Assembly (NCBI GenBank): GCA_028829895.1
Contig: CM054182.1
Coordinates: 64,262,879-64,326,878 of the forward strand
DNA from: Sinotaia quadrata
Taxonomy: Eukaryota > Mollusca > Gastropoda > Architaenioglossa > Viviparidae
Reading direction: 5' to 3'
DNA: 64,000 nt
The position numbers and the translations under genes were made by a program. Shown one piece after another: positions 50,781 through 63,018 of this stretch. The notes beneath the pieces are model-generated. The model was not told the origin of the DNA, searched no databases, and saw only the letters and a list, made by a program, of their open reading frames with translations. Positions within the stretch are counted from its first letter, which is position 1. The number at the start of each line of letters is the position of its first letter.

Positions 50781-51300
50781 TCAGGTTTCATCTTTTACAG
50801 GATTTCGCTTATTGAGAGTAAAAGATTGTTTACAAAACATAGTGTCACCTGGCTCAATCAGAAGCATATCTTTTAGGTCTCTGTCAAAACTGTTTGCTAA
50901 TCTTGCTATCCTTACAAGGAGACATTCAATGTGCATTATCCTTTCTTTCATACCATTTAAATCTGGAGGTTTGGTTTTAGTAGTGCTCACACTTAAAGGT
51001 TTAGCACATTCTACTCTCACTTCATCATATGCTCACCAAGCTCACTGTTTCCTCCTCCTTCATTCACACAACTACCCTGCCTGTTTTCATCTCCGCTCAC
51101 CAAGCTCACTGTTTCCTCCTCCTTCATTCACACAACTACCCTGCCTGTTTTCATCAATGGAATAGTCGGCTAAAGTTTGTATTTCTACCCTTTCTTTCAT
51201 GGGGCATTCATCAGTAATCTCTACCCTTTCATTCTGTTTACTCTCTTCTATAAAACAGTTATGTTTAAACATCTCTGGATGAATTCCCCCTCCACCAAAC
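50781..51300 (-). pseudogene. Coding-like minus-strand block, family unknown
   Basis: Two partly open minus frames have a non-repetitive protein-like composition: 51,087-51,272 (contains NERVEITDECPMKERVEIQ) and 50,781-51,020 (contains HIECLLVRIARLANSFDRD). They join with one shift at a 63-bp tandem duplication. It may be a decayed retroelement gene or an exon damaged by the duplication. No catalytic motif was found. Confidence 0.3.
51032..51155 (+). repeat. 63-bp direct duplication
   Basis: GCTCACCAAGCTCACTGTTT occurs at 51,032 and 51,095 followed by identical sequence. It lies within the coding-like minus-strand block. Confidence 0.96.
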
Positions 51301-51523
51301 TCTCACTCACAGTTATCTCTTTCATACTGTTTTGATATTGCGGTTCTATTTCCTCTATGAGAAAGCCGTCAATCTGTTTCTGGCAGCTTTTGATGAATGT
51401 TTACATTCTTTTTGTCAAATCTGTTTGCAAAGGATTCTCGAAAAAAAAAAAATCCCTCTCTGGGGTGGTACTGTCGCTAGCAATGGAAGCCACTATCATG
51501 GAATCGGTGACATCGTTGTCTTA

Positions 51524-51866
51524 GTGCATAGTCTCCTACACTTGGGAAGTGATGGATCTATCAGCTCTATTAGTGCATAGTCTCCTACACTTGGGAAGTG
51601 ATGGATCTATCAGCTCTATTAGTGCATAGTCTCCTACACTTGGGAAGTGATGGATCTATCAGCTCTATTAGTGCATAGTCTCCTACACTTGGGAAGTGAT
51701 GGATCTATCAGCTCTATTAGTGCATAGTCTCCTACACTTGGGAAGTGATGGATCTATCAGCTCTATTAGTGCATAGTCTCCTACACTTGGGAAGTGATGG
51801 ATCTATCAGCTCTATTAGTGCATAGTCTCCTACACTTGGGAAGTGATGGATATATCAGCTCTATTA
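51524..51866 (+). repeat. 49-bp minisatellite, 7 nearly identical copies
   Basis: GTGCATAGTCTCCTACACTT recurs every 49 bp from 51,524. Only the last copy shows a difference (ATATATC for ATCTATC), so amplification is recent. The array is contiguous. Confidence 0.97.
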
Positions 51867-52269
51867 ATTATCTGTGTCCGCGTTACTAAGCTCAGCAATA
51901 ATACTCGTTATTAGCTATAACGGACACATATTACATCGGGCACATATGCCAACGTACAAAGCACACACATACACCAAACATATATACAACACATTCATGT
52001 AACTGGTGGATTCGCCACTAATTATACCTAGCGAGTGTCCTTTAGACCGCATAGCATGACAGTCACGTACGTTAATAAAGAATTGTTTATTTAAATGTAT
52101 CAATGAAGCCAGCATTTAACTTTTGGCTAATCAAGGTTGTTTTGGATGGTTGGGTTTTTTTGTTTTTTTTTGGTAGGTATATCTTGACTTCGGTATTGTT
52201 TGGCTAATTTTGCTTGTTTGTTTTCTTTAAAAAAAGTTATTTGATTTTGTCGATAATAAACTATATCTT

Positions 52270-52900
52270 AAATCGCTTTTGTACTGGCACGATTCCCAAG
52301 GTAGAATACCGCCGCAAAATTTAAACTGCCACAGTTTTCCTGCCCCCCTCCCACACTCTCACATGAATGCCATTATCACCACCACCTCCTCGCAATACAC
52401 CCAACCCTTCTCTTTCTCTCCTCCACGTCCTTCCTGCACTCAATCGTTTCCTTTGCACTCCGCTTCCCTTTTGGTATTAGTTCTGGACAAGGTCAGAGTT
52501 TATCCGGGTCAACACTGACCTTAAAAGAATGCTCACTGGTTCCATAGGCTCGTTACTACGACTGACAGTTTCACCCACTGGTCGATCTACTGCTAACGAT
52601 CTAGCGTGCAATGAAGACGGTGTTCAGACAGCAAAAGTATTTTCTATGAAAGGACTTCCGGTCAGGATTGATTCTTGTTTGTCAGCACATCCTTCCTTCT
52701 TAAGAGTGATTGAGTCGCACGCAGCGAGCTTGTCCAATGAGAGTCGTTGGACTATAGCATGTTGTGTTCAATGTTCAGCGAATGATAAAATGGTATTCGT
52801 AATGCTAATCCGACTACTCCGCGATATATACAGGGCTAGGATTAGGCTTCACTCTTGTGTTCTGCGTGCGGCTTCTCAAGTGGGGTAATGTACTTTCTGA
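52270..52900. promoter_or_regulatory. GC-richer unique segment, possible promoter or exon
   Basis: Contrasts with the AT-rich flanks. It contains a GTCCAATGAG CCAAT word at about 52,733 and a 119-codon plus frame (52,529-52,888) without a recognised domain. A gene start is possible but unproven. Confidence 0.25.
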
Positions 52901-52986
52901 CCGTTGGGGTTAAAGTTAAATCATTTCGTTATTTATTTCATATATCTTAAATTTAGTCAAATAAGGCATTTTCTCTGTTAAAAAGT

Positions 52987-52987
<1 letters not shown>

Positions 52988-53024
<37 letters not shown>
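52988..53024 (+). repeat. Poly(T) run
   Basis: About 36 T. It could be the poly(A) tail of a minus-strand retrocopy, but no body was recognised to its right. Confidence 0.9.
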
Positions 53025-53029
<5 letters not shown>

Positions 53030-56000
53030 GGAATACCTTACATTATCTTTTGATGATTTTTAAAAAGCTGAATAACTTCGTTAAATCTTACCAACTCGTA
53101 TTGTAGTTAAATAAAACTCGCAGAAGCTTTGGCTAAATAATTTAGCAGAAGAAATGAACAAATGTTTCAAGCATGTATGACGCGTGCCAAATAAACTTTA
53201 GCTAAAGAATTTTATAGAAAAGATTTGGGCTTACTAATATTAACTTTATTAGATTTTAAATTAAATTAGTCAACGGAGAGAAATATATGTCATATTTGAC
53301 TACAGCACTTTTGAACCACAGGACAAAGACAGTGAATTCTGCCACAGGTTCGGTACAAACAGAAACCCAATGTAATCAAGTTCACGCTCGGGTGACTCCG
53401 CCAAGTTGAGTCAACAGCGGCCAGCAATGAGAGTATCGTCGCCCTTAATTCGGGTCAAAGTTCAATGACAACAGAGGACTGAAGTAGTAGGAACTGAATG
53501 TATTTATTTTGTAACAAATGTGTGGATAAATTTGGATTATCCAAAATGGGTGGGTGGGGAGAAGTATGTACAATTGAACAATATTCTGTGTGTGTCATTG
53601 GTGGCAAAACTATCTTAACTATAAATGTGCCTCTGGTTTTTATCAGTAATGAGCTTATACTATTAAATAGATTATCACAGAAACCATAATGAAGTACATG
53701 TATTTCCATAAATTTTGTCCACATGTTAATTGTTATGCAAATATGGAGTAGAAAAATTGTGAGAATTCTCAGAAATTGACATCGAACTTGTCTACTTTTA
53801 AATTGAAGTTTTTAATCTTAATTTGTTTTGTACCTAATCAATCAATAAACTTACTAGCATTCTATAGATTTTTTTTTTTTTTTATAGATACAGAATACAT
53901 AAACTGTTGTATATAGTATTTCAATATGGCAACCTCTTCTATCAACATAATATGACTTTAACTTTAGACAATTGAATGCCTTCTACAAACTACTATAAAA
54001 GCAATAATTTTGCATTATTATTAAAAGGAGTTTATTAGTGCAATTTCCAACAGAACATTAATAGCTACATCTTTATAGACAATTTTTTATTTTTATTTTA
54101 GATTAAAATGAACTATATTTTTTGTACAGAGTTGCAACAATTGACATTTGTCTACATTTCACTGTCTTCAGATTCACAATAAACCATCTTCAAAGTAGTC
54201 CTCAACAGATCAGACTATCAGTGTCTTCTTGAATTTCAAAATGTGTCAGCTTCATAATTAGTGGTGCTTTTTAAAGTAATTCACCAGACTTTATGTTAAT
54301 AATGTATATGTAGAGATCCAATGCCAGCATAAATTTACAGAAATAAGATTATGTTTCTTTTCATGCAGGCAAATGTAAATCTTGACAGTACCAGCATGTT
54401 TATAAGAACAAAAATATAAGACATCAAAACAAAAGAAACAAACTTTTAATGACAGATCATTCGGGGTTTCCAATACTATGTATAAGATAGCTACATCCTT
54501 TAGGAAGGATGTTATAGCAATCCAATTATTGTCTTTTATTTTTTGTTGTTGTGTAGAAACCTTTGACAGTTGTTCATTCTCCTTTGGACATCTTTTTCCA
54601 GGTGGAAAGTAGTTATAAGTTGTTTTTTTCCTTTCCAATACTGCAAACTCATTGCTGCATGAATCATGAAAGAAAATGAATCTTAACTGATTTTAACACA
54701 TGATCAAGACATTGGCCATTATTATTATTAGTCGACATGGAAGACATTAATTCAAGAGCATAGGGAACAATCATATAATGTGCCCAAAATATAAAGGACA
54801 ATAAAAACATGTGCCATAATTTATCTGTAAAAGCTTCTTATGGCCATCCTGTACAGTTACTATTGTGTATATATTATATAGGCTATCAGAGAACAGAATG
54901 GAATGGAGGAAGCTGGTTGTCAGGTCATCAGTGGTGCCCCCAAAACAATAAAACTAAGGAATACATAGATAGTACAGTACTAACAAGACTAAACTGATTA
55001 CCATTGCAAATGTAATAGATGTATGATAACCAATTTTTTCATCTCCATTAATTCCAATGAAATTTATACTCACTCTAAGATAATGTAATTTAAAAGTCCT
55101 CTCTTATGTCAACCCAAAACATATACTTAGAAATTCAGCTTTGTTTATTTTTGTTATGATTTATATGATTAACAGCTGAGCTTTAGTACTATTCCACATT
55201 AACATCTCATTTACTCTCAAATAATAAAAATTATTTAATAAATTATCAAATACATCTGGCCCAAGTGTCTGAAGTTTAATTAATAAATTCTATAGAAGAA
55301 AGCTAAATAGGATATTTAAAGAACTAGCTTAATCAGTTTCAGGGAATTCCTAGAGAAAATAGTGTCAAGGTGACATAATTCACCTTTTCAATACGAACCT
55401 GTTGTACACTTTAAGTTTAAATAATAGTAACTACTCTTAGTTTTACATCATGGCCTACATATATTAGTTTCCATTCATTGCATAAGCTAAGGAGGATTGG
55501 GAAATATAAAGTTAAACGAGTCTGCAGGGTAAATTAATTTACGAGGTTAAGAATAAATGGTTCTATAAAAGACAGTAAATACTATTCTACAAAAAGGTAA
55601 CACACGGAGTATTATACAAAATAAAACTCGGAATAGTAATAATATTGTCTAACGCTTACGAGTGGGCCAAACAATCGCTTCAGGGTAGTTAGTTAGAATT
55701 TACTTTGATTATACATGATTTTTTATATTCAACACATTTGCATTAATATATCTATTACATTTTATACTTTCAATACCCACACGGTGTATCATAATAAAGA
55801 ATATGATTTCACGGTATTAAATTATTTTAATAAAAGATGTACATACGTATGTACATTTACTTAGCATTTCTTCATACGTCCTTGACCTTTCCAATGCTCA
55901 TGTACATTCTTATTCCTTTAATAAAAAATGTTTTTGCTAAGTTAACATTAAATTAAAATTGATTTAACTTATAAATTAATGCATACAGATAAAAATAATG

Positions 56001-56060
56001 ACTAACCACACTAATATTTTTCTGCCGGCTACGATTAAAAAAAAGGCTGGATGGCCCGGA
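53025..56060. other. AT-rich unique sequence, no supported gene
   Basis: Few tandem repeats. A 115-codon minus frame at 54,291-54,638 is not recognised; with AATAAA words further left on that strand the region could be a long 3' untranslated region, which is only a suggestion. Confidence 0.4.
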
Positions 56061-56275
56061 TGTAGTATGGCGTCAAATATGCCAAATGCAGATGCGTAGA
56101 GTGTCCAAAAACCGGTTAAGATCTCCGCACAAAACGTTCCTGTGCATTGCAAATTGCTAATTTACTAGAGCTTTAATGGTGATGCATGCAAGGAAACAGC
56201 CAAGAGTTCATGATGGGTAAAAATCTAAAGATCAAACTAACACTTATTAAATGAACAGACCTCGTCCGCCATCTT
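56061..56275. promoter_or_regulatory. Candidate YY1 sites near a gene start
   Basis: AAGATGGCGG on the minus strand (56266-56275) is an exact match to the core YY1 consensus, and a near match (ATGGCGTC on plus) overlaps the proposed ATG at 56067. Such sites often sit just downstream of transcription starts in animal housekeeping genes. The local GC and CpG content is higher than in the flanks. This supports a promoter here without proving its direction. Confidence 0.35.
56067..56095 (+). CDS. Candidate first coding exon, unknown gene
   Basis: Possible start of a plus-strand gene. The ATG has a good Kozak context (A at -3, G at +4). It opens nine complete codons (MASNMPNAD) plus two bases before GTAGAG, a usable but not ideal donor; without splicing the frame stops one codon later. 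The phase (two bases over) matches the one-base start of the next exon, and the joined frame stays open through three exons. The ATG also overlaps a YY1-like word (ATGGCG). The product is not recognised. The phase fit is seen; the gene is inference. Confidence 0.4.
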
Positions 56276-56374
56276 TGTTGTTAAAATTTTAGAAAGATTA
56301 TGAAGTGTCCAACTTGCATGTTATCTATTGCCAAATGCTAATAATTGTTTGTTTCTCTTTTAAATTTGTTTCAG

Positions 56375-56408
56375 GTACGCTGAAAGAAAAGACGTCCATC
56401 TGCAGCAG
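56375..56408 (+). CDS. Candidate 34-bp internal exon, unknown gene
   Basis: A strong pyrimidine-rich acceptor (TTTGTTTCAG) precedes 34 bp that end CAGCAG before GTAACA. Joined to the preceding candidate exon it completes an alanine codon and adds eleven codons (YAERKDVHLQQ), ending in phase 0, which fits the next exon. It is short enough to count as a near-microexon. It could instead be an untranslated exon if translation starts later. The intron before it would be 279 bp. Confidence 0.45.
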
Positions 56409-59400
56409 GTAACACCCAACGATTGTCACTGATAAAAGCTGTCTAATCTGAACTTGGGCGACCATCGGGGAAAACACTAAATTAAGATTTTTACAAGAAT
56501 ATCTTCTTTTTGTTTATAAACAAAACAGAGAAAGATTTAAGAAAAGCAAGATTTTTTTTTCTCTTCACAATTATAATTTAAGCAAATGAAATTTAATCCG
56601 TATTCCTATGAAGAAAGTCCGGAAACTTAGTCGGCATTGCTACAGTCCCACAGAAAGCAAACTAAGTGTAGTAGCATAAAGTTTGCTGAAAAACATTGCT
56701 CATTCTTTAATCACTAAAATATCTAAATGATTCATACTCTGGAAGACTAAATATTATCATTAGTCCCATTAAAAAAAATAATAAATTACTGTTTATTCAG
56801 ATGTCCCAACAATAATGTAGTCCTAATTATTTTATTTGCACACATCAGATATTAGAAACATAATACAGAAGAATATTTTGAGATCATATAGGTTTTAGAA
56901 ATTACATAGACTATACATCTTTGAGACAACCACCACCATAAGCACATTGCAGCTCTCATCATCAGTTTTGTATTACTATCTGAAGCATTTTTGGAGCGAA
57001 ATATTTTTTCTCAAGATTCTTTGCTGCTCTTGATTTATTTTACTATACCTTCACCTTGGTGAATCTAAACTGGAAATGGTCTGATTTTATGATCAAAACA
57101 TTGTAAACTTTGATAGAATAGCTTACCAAATCAGTAAAATGGTCTTGGTAGTCATTTTAAAGATGCATTATTATATATGAGTATAGTATGAATTAGACAT
57201 AAAATTTCCTGTTTAATATAGTTACTGTAAACCTATTCTTTTCCACATTTACATTTCATGAAATGCACTAGGACACAAAAAAATAAATGTTGAAATAAGG
57301 AGGAAATGTTACCTAAGATGTAATTTTTCTTGTAAAATATTATTCACCTTAACATTTTACAACTTACATTTTTTTTCTTTAAGAAATATTATTATCATCC
57401 ATATTTGCCTTTTATTTATTTCTAATCGAGTGTTTAAACATTAGTGTTATAAGAATGCTGATTAAATAGAAAGGCCTTTTCATGCGACATTATTATGGGG
57501 TTATCAAATAATTAACCTTACATGTTTTTGAGATCATATTCTGCGTTTTTTTTTCTAGTAATGAGAGCAATTAATGAATGCTCTCAATTTAGACCTTGCT
57601 AGTAAATTTTAAGGATTGTTATTATGAACAGTCATGACTCCTGCCATTCCAGCAGCAAAAGACATTTAAATGCTCCACAAACTGATTCTGGTTGCAGTTT
57701 ATGCTCAGCATTACAATGTAAAAATGTTTGGGATTCTGACAACTACTTTGAACAAGCCAGCTCATTCGCATTTTATTATTACAAATAATTGAACTGTAAA
57801 TAAAGGTTGACTTATGACTATAAGAAATAGAAAGCTATTTTTAAATCTGTGCATATTCAGAATTATATCTTGAACTTAAAAGTTAAGTCAAATACTAGGT
57901 CATGCCCTTTTACATTTTAAGTTAGTAAATTTAAATGCTATAAGGTACTAATAAATTACTACAAAAGATTATTTCTTAAAGTCCACAGACACATTTGATT
58001 TACAGAGTTCAAAAGAAAAAAATATTGAAATATTTTGTGCATATATATTTTCATTTCCATCAGGACTTTTTGAAATCAATATAAACATGTATTAATTATT
58101 CTGCTGTAATAAATATTTAGTTTAACTAAATTGAAGATAATGTAGTCTGTATATAAAATTTTGCTGACACTGACCACCTAATAAATATTGATTCTTATTA
58201 TGCACTGTTTATATGAGAAAATTTTATGAGGATGACTTAGGTATGTTATAATATGTATGATTATAAATAAAATGCTTGTAAAATTAAGTATTTACTGATT
58301 ATTTAAACATTCTCTCACTTGCTAATAATATTTAGAGTTCTGTAATTAAATTAATTCTGTAAGCAGAATCTTCATGTCATTAGTCAAAATTAGCTTTCTA
58401 GTTTCATCATGAGAAATCTCATATCTTTTACAAAGCATTATGGAGTTGATCCCAAATTTACCAGTATTTTAGGGACAAAGAGATAAATCTACTTAATTTT
58501 TTGAAGTAGTTGATCTTTATTTTTTCTAAAATGCCATGGTATTAAAATATATTTATTTCAATGCTGTTCAAACAATGAGGCCATTTAATCCCTGTCTTCA
58601 GATCGAATGAATTGTATAAACGATTGAAAAGCAGTTTCACATTAAAATTGTAATACGGTAAAAGGTAATAGTGTCTCATTTGATAAACAGTTTTATGTTA
58701 AAATCTCAATACAATAAAAAGTTTTATAAAAGAATGTCAGTAGTCTGAGTCCTGCATGTTTAGTTATAGGTATTTAGCACGCTGCTGTTAAGATATTTTC
58801 ATTTAACTGAAGCACGAGTCATTATTTCCTCAGCTGTCTTTCAGGCATTTGTCTTTGTTGATTAAATCTGTTTTTTTATAAGTGTATTGGATTTTTTGGT
58901 TATATAATTACAGATGGCATGATTTTGTGGCAAAGAATCAATTTAGTTTTTTTTTAAAAAGTAAAATATTTTTGTTGTTGATATGTATACTTTGTATAGT
59001 TCGAGCTTATTGGTAGTTCAAGGAGACCATTCACCCTATCCTATTGAGACTCCAGTATATTTGCTGAAGGGGATAAAAAAAATTTAATAATTTTAGGCTT
59101 GCCTAAAGAAAGCTCATAGACGGAAAAACAGAAAGATCATTATAAAAAGTAGGACACTTCTAGTCATTTGTCATTGTAAATTCATCTGCTAGAGTTTAGA
59201 TTGCTGTAACCAAATCTTTGATGTAGACTAAGCAGTTAAAAATTAAGTTTCTTTTGTTATCATTTAGCATTGCGACAGTTTTGATATAGATAGTTGTTCA
59301 AACTGTAAATGAGTTAAAAAAAATTTAATAAAATTTTCTTATACTGCATATATAAACACACACAGCATAAATACTCATTTGATACATCAAAGCAGGTGTC

Positions 59401-59871
59401 CTAATTTTAAGAATGAAGAAATGCTTATAAAATTTAAAATCTAATAACATTATATTTCCTTATGTGATTCAGAACTCTATTTAACATTTGTTTTATTAGT
59501 GACAGAATTAGCTTGTACAACTAAATTCTTGCAAGAGATAAAATTTTGTTTCTAAACAGTTTGTCTGTCCGACTTTTATTTTTCTTTGACCATTTAATGA
59601 TTTATCCTGTCCTTGTTTTACTGTTTCTAAATCTACCCTTACATTCTGTAACTGAACATACCACTCATTTCCACTTTGAAGAATGAGATGAACTAACATT
59701 TTGAAACTGAAAAAGATTGGACATACATCCTGACCTTTACACCATAAAGGATTATGAAGTCTTCCATTGAGGCAAATAATGAAATGTAATAAACTAATAT
59801 GCTCAGGTTCTTTAATTAGGATTTCAGTGAACTTAAGAGAGAATGATTATACAATTTGTAAAAATCTTTAG
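56409..59871 (+). other. Candidate intron of the plus-strand gene model
   Basis: Very AT-rich, with no frame of note and no microsatellite. If the exon model is right this is a 3.46-kb intron with a GTAACA donor and a TCTTTAG acceptor. Confidence 0.4.
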
Positions 59872-60052
59872 TGGTTGGACCGTCACCAAAGCATGCAGCA
59901 CCAACAAAAGGGGCGCAGTGAATTGTATGGTGATGGATCTCCTGCTGAGCAAGTTCTTACCCAAAGCACCCGAGGTGACAGTCCTAGTGGCCAGTCGAGT
60001 CCCAGACATCCGAACAAGTCTGCTTATATTGAAAGGAATAAAGAAAAGCGAG
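59872..60052 (+). CDS. Candidate 181-bp coding exon, unknown gene
   Basis: Bounded by a TCTTTAG acceptor and a near-perfect AG/GTGAGT donor. The frame carried from the upstream exons is open for 60 codons plus one base. The residues are hydrophilic, with a Gln/His-rich start (HQSMQHQQ), a Ser/Pro-rich middle (SPSGQSSPRHPNKS) and a basic end (ERNKEKR), a composition typical of disordered parts of regulatory proteins. It is more GC-rich than the surrounding AT-rich intron-like sequence, which supports real coding. The next exon would lie more than 60 bp downstream and was not found in the window. I do not recognise the family. Confidence 0.6.
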
Positions 60053-60204
60053 GTGAGTTGTCATTTTGAAATGTTTTGCTTTATCTGTATTTTTCTTTTA
60101 TAAATTATAAACAGACGTGTCATTGCTACTAAGTGCAGGTACATAGAACACAATTACTAAAAATATGTATGCATTTGAGGACCTGCTTATCCTTATGGAT
60201 TCAC

Positions 60205-60279
60205 CATTAGTAGCACAATTTCAGTCAGTTCTCCATAATTATTAATTATGGAGAACTGACTGAAATTGTGCTACTAATG
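60205..60279. repeat. 75-bp palindrome (37-bp arms, 1-nt centre)
   Basis: Arms at 60,205-60,241 and 60,243-60,279 are perfect reverse complements around a single T at 60,242. The first base pair outside the arms mismatches. As RNA it would fold into a 37-bp stem. It lies about 150 bp past the candidate exon at 59,872-60,052. There are no flanking target duplications or recognisable transposon ends. Confidence 0.95.
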
Positions 60280-61946
60280 ATAGATAGAAAATTACAGAAA
60301 GATTGAAATTTTAAATCATTTATGTTACTTTAAAAAATGTTGATTTCTTGAGAATGCATAAGTCAGACCAGTAGACTGAACCCATGATATAAAAAATTTG
60401 GATTACCCTCTCCTGAATTTTCTGTTGTGCAGTGAGTATTAAAATAAAGTGCACTATTTTCAACCTTCATTCTCAAATCTTGATGATTTATTCATGGATA
60501 AATTAAAATCTGTTTTAAAAAGAAGTGCTGAAGATAACTGATAGTGTAGACATATTGCCTGTTTAGAAAAAGTTCAACCTTCAAACATTTCATCTGCAAT
60601 ATTCATAATTTTGAAGAAATCCTTTGACTGAGACTAGGTAGTCCCACTCATTTTTTTCTAATTGATATTTTACAAATGTTTTATGCTCAAAATGTGCGTT
60701 CTGATGAAATAAGGTTGTACAGAAAAAATTATGATGATAGCTATAATACTTTTTGAGATATTGTCAATTTAGTGTCGTAATTTGTGATCAACATTTTTTA
60801 GACATAATGAATGTGCAGTTTGTCAAGTTCAGTACAAGTAAAATATAAACCACACTGATCAACAGTCCAACATTTTAAATTAACATAATCACAGACAACA
60901 AGAAAAAACAAACATAATGCAGAATCGAAATTTAAATTTCTTATAAATTATGACGGAAAACGTGCTTTTGTTTCATAAAATTGCTTACAAAATGCAACAA
61001 ACTGGAATATTCATGGCATCATAGCATAATCAACTGATGAACAAAGTATATCCAGAATGCATATTATTAAATCATTTGCTATGTAGTTAATGCCTATTTT
61101 TTTCCAAAAGCATAGCAATAACAGTGAAGAAATTATTTGATGCTGAAAATGGCCATTTCAACTAATTTTAACCAAAAAAGAGCAGTAACCAAGTGTTATA
61201 GGGAAAACGTAAAAAAGCAAATTGTCATATCTCTAAAACTATACAACATACAGAGCTGGTTCACATATCAAAATGATCAGTAAGTTGTGCTCTATCTAAA
61301 TATATAAAGTTTAGTTATGTTTAATCATTTATTTAATTTACATTTTTAGTTTTTTTTATAAAATTCCTATTTACGAAGAAAATGAAAATGGATAAATTGT
61401 CATATCTCTGAAACTATACATAACACAGTTATGGTTCACCTATTAAAATGACCAGCAAGATGTTATACATGAAACTAAACAAAAGATTTGTTCAGCATTT
61501 TATTTGTTTTAATATTTTATAATACAAAATTTAATATTTAAAATCTTAAAAACCGTATTAAAACTGCTTGATTGGTATAAAAGCACTCTATATCTCTATA
61601 TGTATCAAAGATACATAAAGATGTTGAACCCATGCCATTGCTAATTATATCACTACACACACACACACTAAAAAATCCAAATCATATCGTTTTATTCTGA
61701 AGGTTTGACAAGGTCTTAAATCACTGAAACTTGTGAAAGTGTGCATGAAAAATTTATTCTTAAATTAAAACAGTGCTCTGCACACATGTACATTATTTAA
61801 AGAAATATTAACATATTTATATAATTATAATGTAGGTTATGAATAAAAGATCATTTCATTTTTGTTTTATTTATTTCAAATAATGAATATGCACAATAAC
61901 ACACAGTGACACACATACATCCATTATCATAACAAACAGCAACATC
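60280..61946. other. AT-rich sequence with a diverged duplication
   Basis: At about 61,215-61,300 and 61,393-61,480 the phrase AATTGTCATATCTCTAAAACTATAC and the following TGGTTCACxTATxAAAATGA recur in diverged form about 180 bp apart. No coding signal was found outside the decayed block further right. Confidence 0.5.
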
Positions 61947-62637
61947 TTAGTTTGTAAATCCACCATCTTCTTTCAGTCTCTTTGGTGGTTGGCTACTTGG
62001 AAAGTTATCTACATTAGTTGTTCTTGCCACTTCAGTTTCATCTAAGCTACTACCTGCATTTACAACAGCTCAGCATGTGCACAATCAGATACTGGAGTGC
62101 CTTCTAGCAAATATTTGCATAAATTATTTTATCAACAAGGGTGTTGATGTCTTTACCTTTTATTTTTATATTCAGACTTTTAGCACCCAAATCAACCTTG
62201 TACCCATGATTACTATGGAGTACTACTAGTGCTAGCTTTATTTAAAGTCTGAAGCTCTTTGCAAACACTTTCATTCATAGACAAAACAAGAATAATTTGA
62301 CTATCTGGTTTTAAATGAAAAGTTTAAAGAACAGTGCACTGCATTTTTTTTTTTTAGTGATTCTGTATTTTATGTTTTTGCATTTTTGAGAGATGGGCAA
62401 AACTGAACAAGCCACTCATTCAGACAGCAATCTTTCAAACTTAATTTCTTGGCAAAACTTTGAAGTAGTAAAATCAGATTATCAGAAACTTCATTAACAG
62501 CTGTTAATGAATAACATACTTCAACAGCATCTCCTGACTAATACCATACTTTTCACAAAAATCCCATCACTAAGTTGTAATGCTTTGGAAAGAACAGTTT
62601 CCCAGTTGTTACAAGGGGTGTTCTTAAGTTCAGTCAT
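61947..62637 (-). pseudogene. Decayed coding-like block with 3' end
   Basis: Read on the minus strand, successive pieces in different frames look protein-like: one starts VMTELKNTPCNNWETVLSKA, another includes LKDCCLNEWLVQFCPSLKN, another GYKVDLGAKSLNIKIKGKD, and the last ends SSQPPKRLKEDGGFTN before a stop. An AATAAA signal (61870-61875) lies about 75 nt past that stop. The frame switches and stops suggest a retrocopy or a decayed gene of about 220 residues; unseen short introns are an alternative. PPKRLK resembles a nuclear localisation signal. The parent family is not recognised. It sits between two other gene predictions on opposite strands. Confidence 0.4.
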
Positions 62638-62867
62638 AACCCTGAAGATAAGTTAGTGTACTGCTCATCAGCTAAAAAAAATATTCCACAAATGTTCAAT
62701 CCTTAAAATTTTCTTTATGCAAACAAGTATGCTGTAAGTAGGATAACTATTACTGTATTAGCTGCATACTTTTAATAACTTGCTTTTGATGTAAAGAAAA
62801 AAGTATACATTGCTTACCAGCTAACAGAGTGAAAGGACCAAACAATATTTAAATATTACTCTTTAAA

Positions 62868-63018
62868 ATAAAATAAAGTAAAACATGAAGAAATATTAAG
62901 TTAGCTATAGTAATTAGTATAAGATTAAGAACAAATGTACAGCAGCCTGCTGTCTTAAAATAAAGTAAAACAAGAAGAAATATTAAGTTAGCTATAAGAT
63001 TAAGAACAAATGTACAGC
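62868..63018 (+). repeat. About 78-92-bp tandem duplication
   Basis: AAATAAAGTAAAACATGAAGAA...ACAGCAGCCTGCTGTCTT is followed by a second copy lacking about 15 bp. Both end in CAGCAGCCTGCT(G/A)TCTT. Confidence 0.92.

Noticed and set aside
52529..52888. 119-codon plus frame
   Set aside because: Lies in a GC-richer segment where stops are rarer; no domain or splice signals that would set it apart.
54291..54638. 115-codon minus frame
   Set aside because: Protein-like composition but no recognised domain; may belong to a 3' untranslated region or a repeat. Not strong enough to call.
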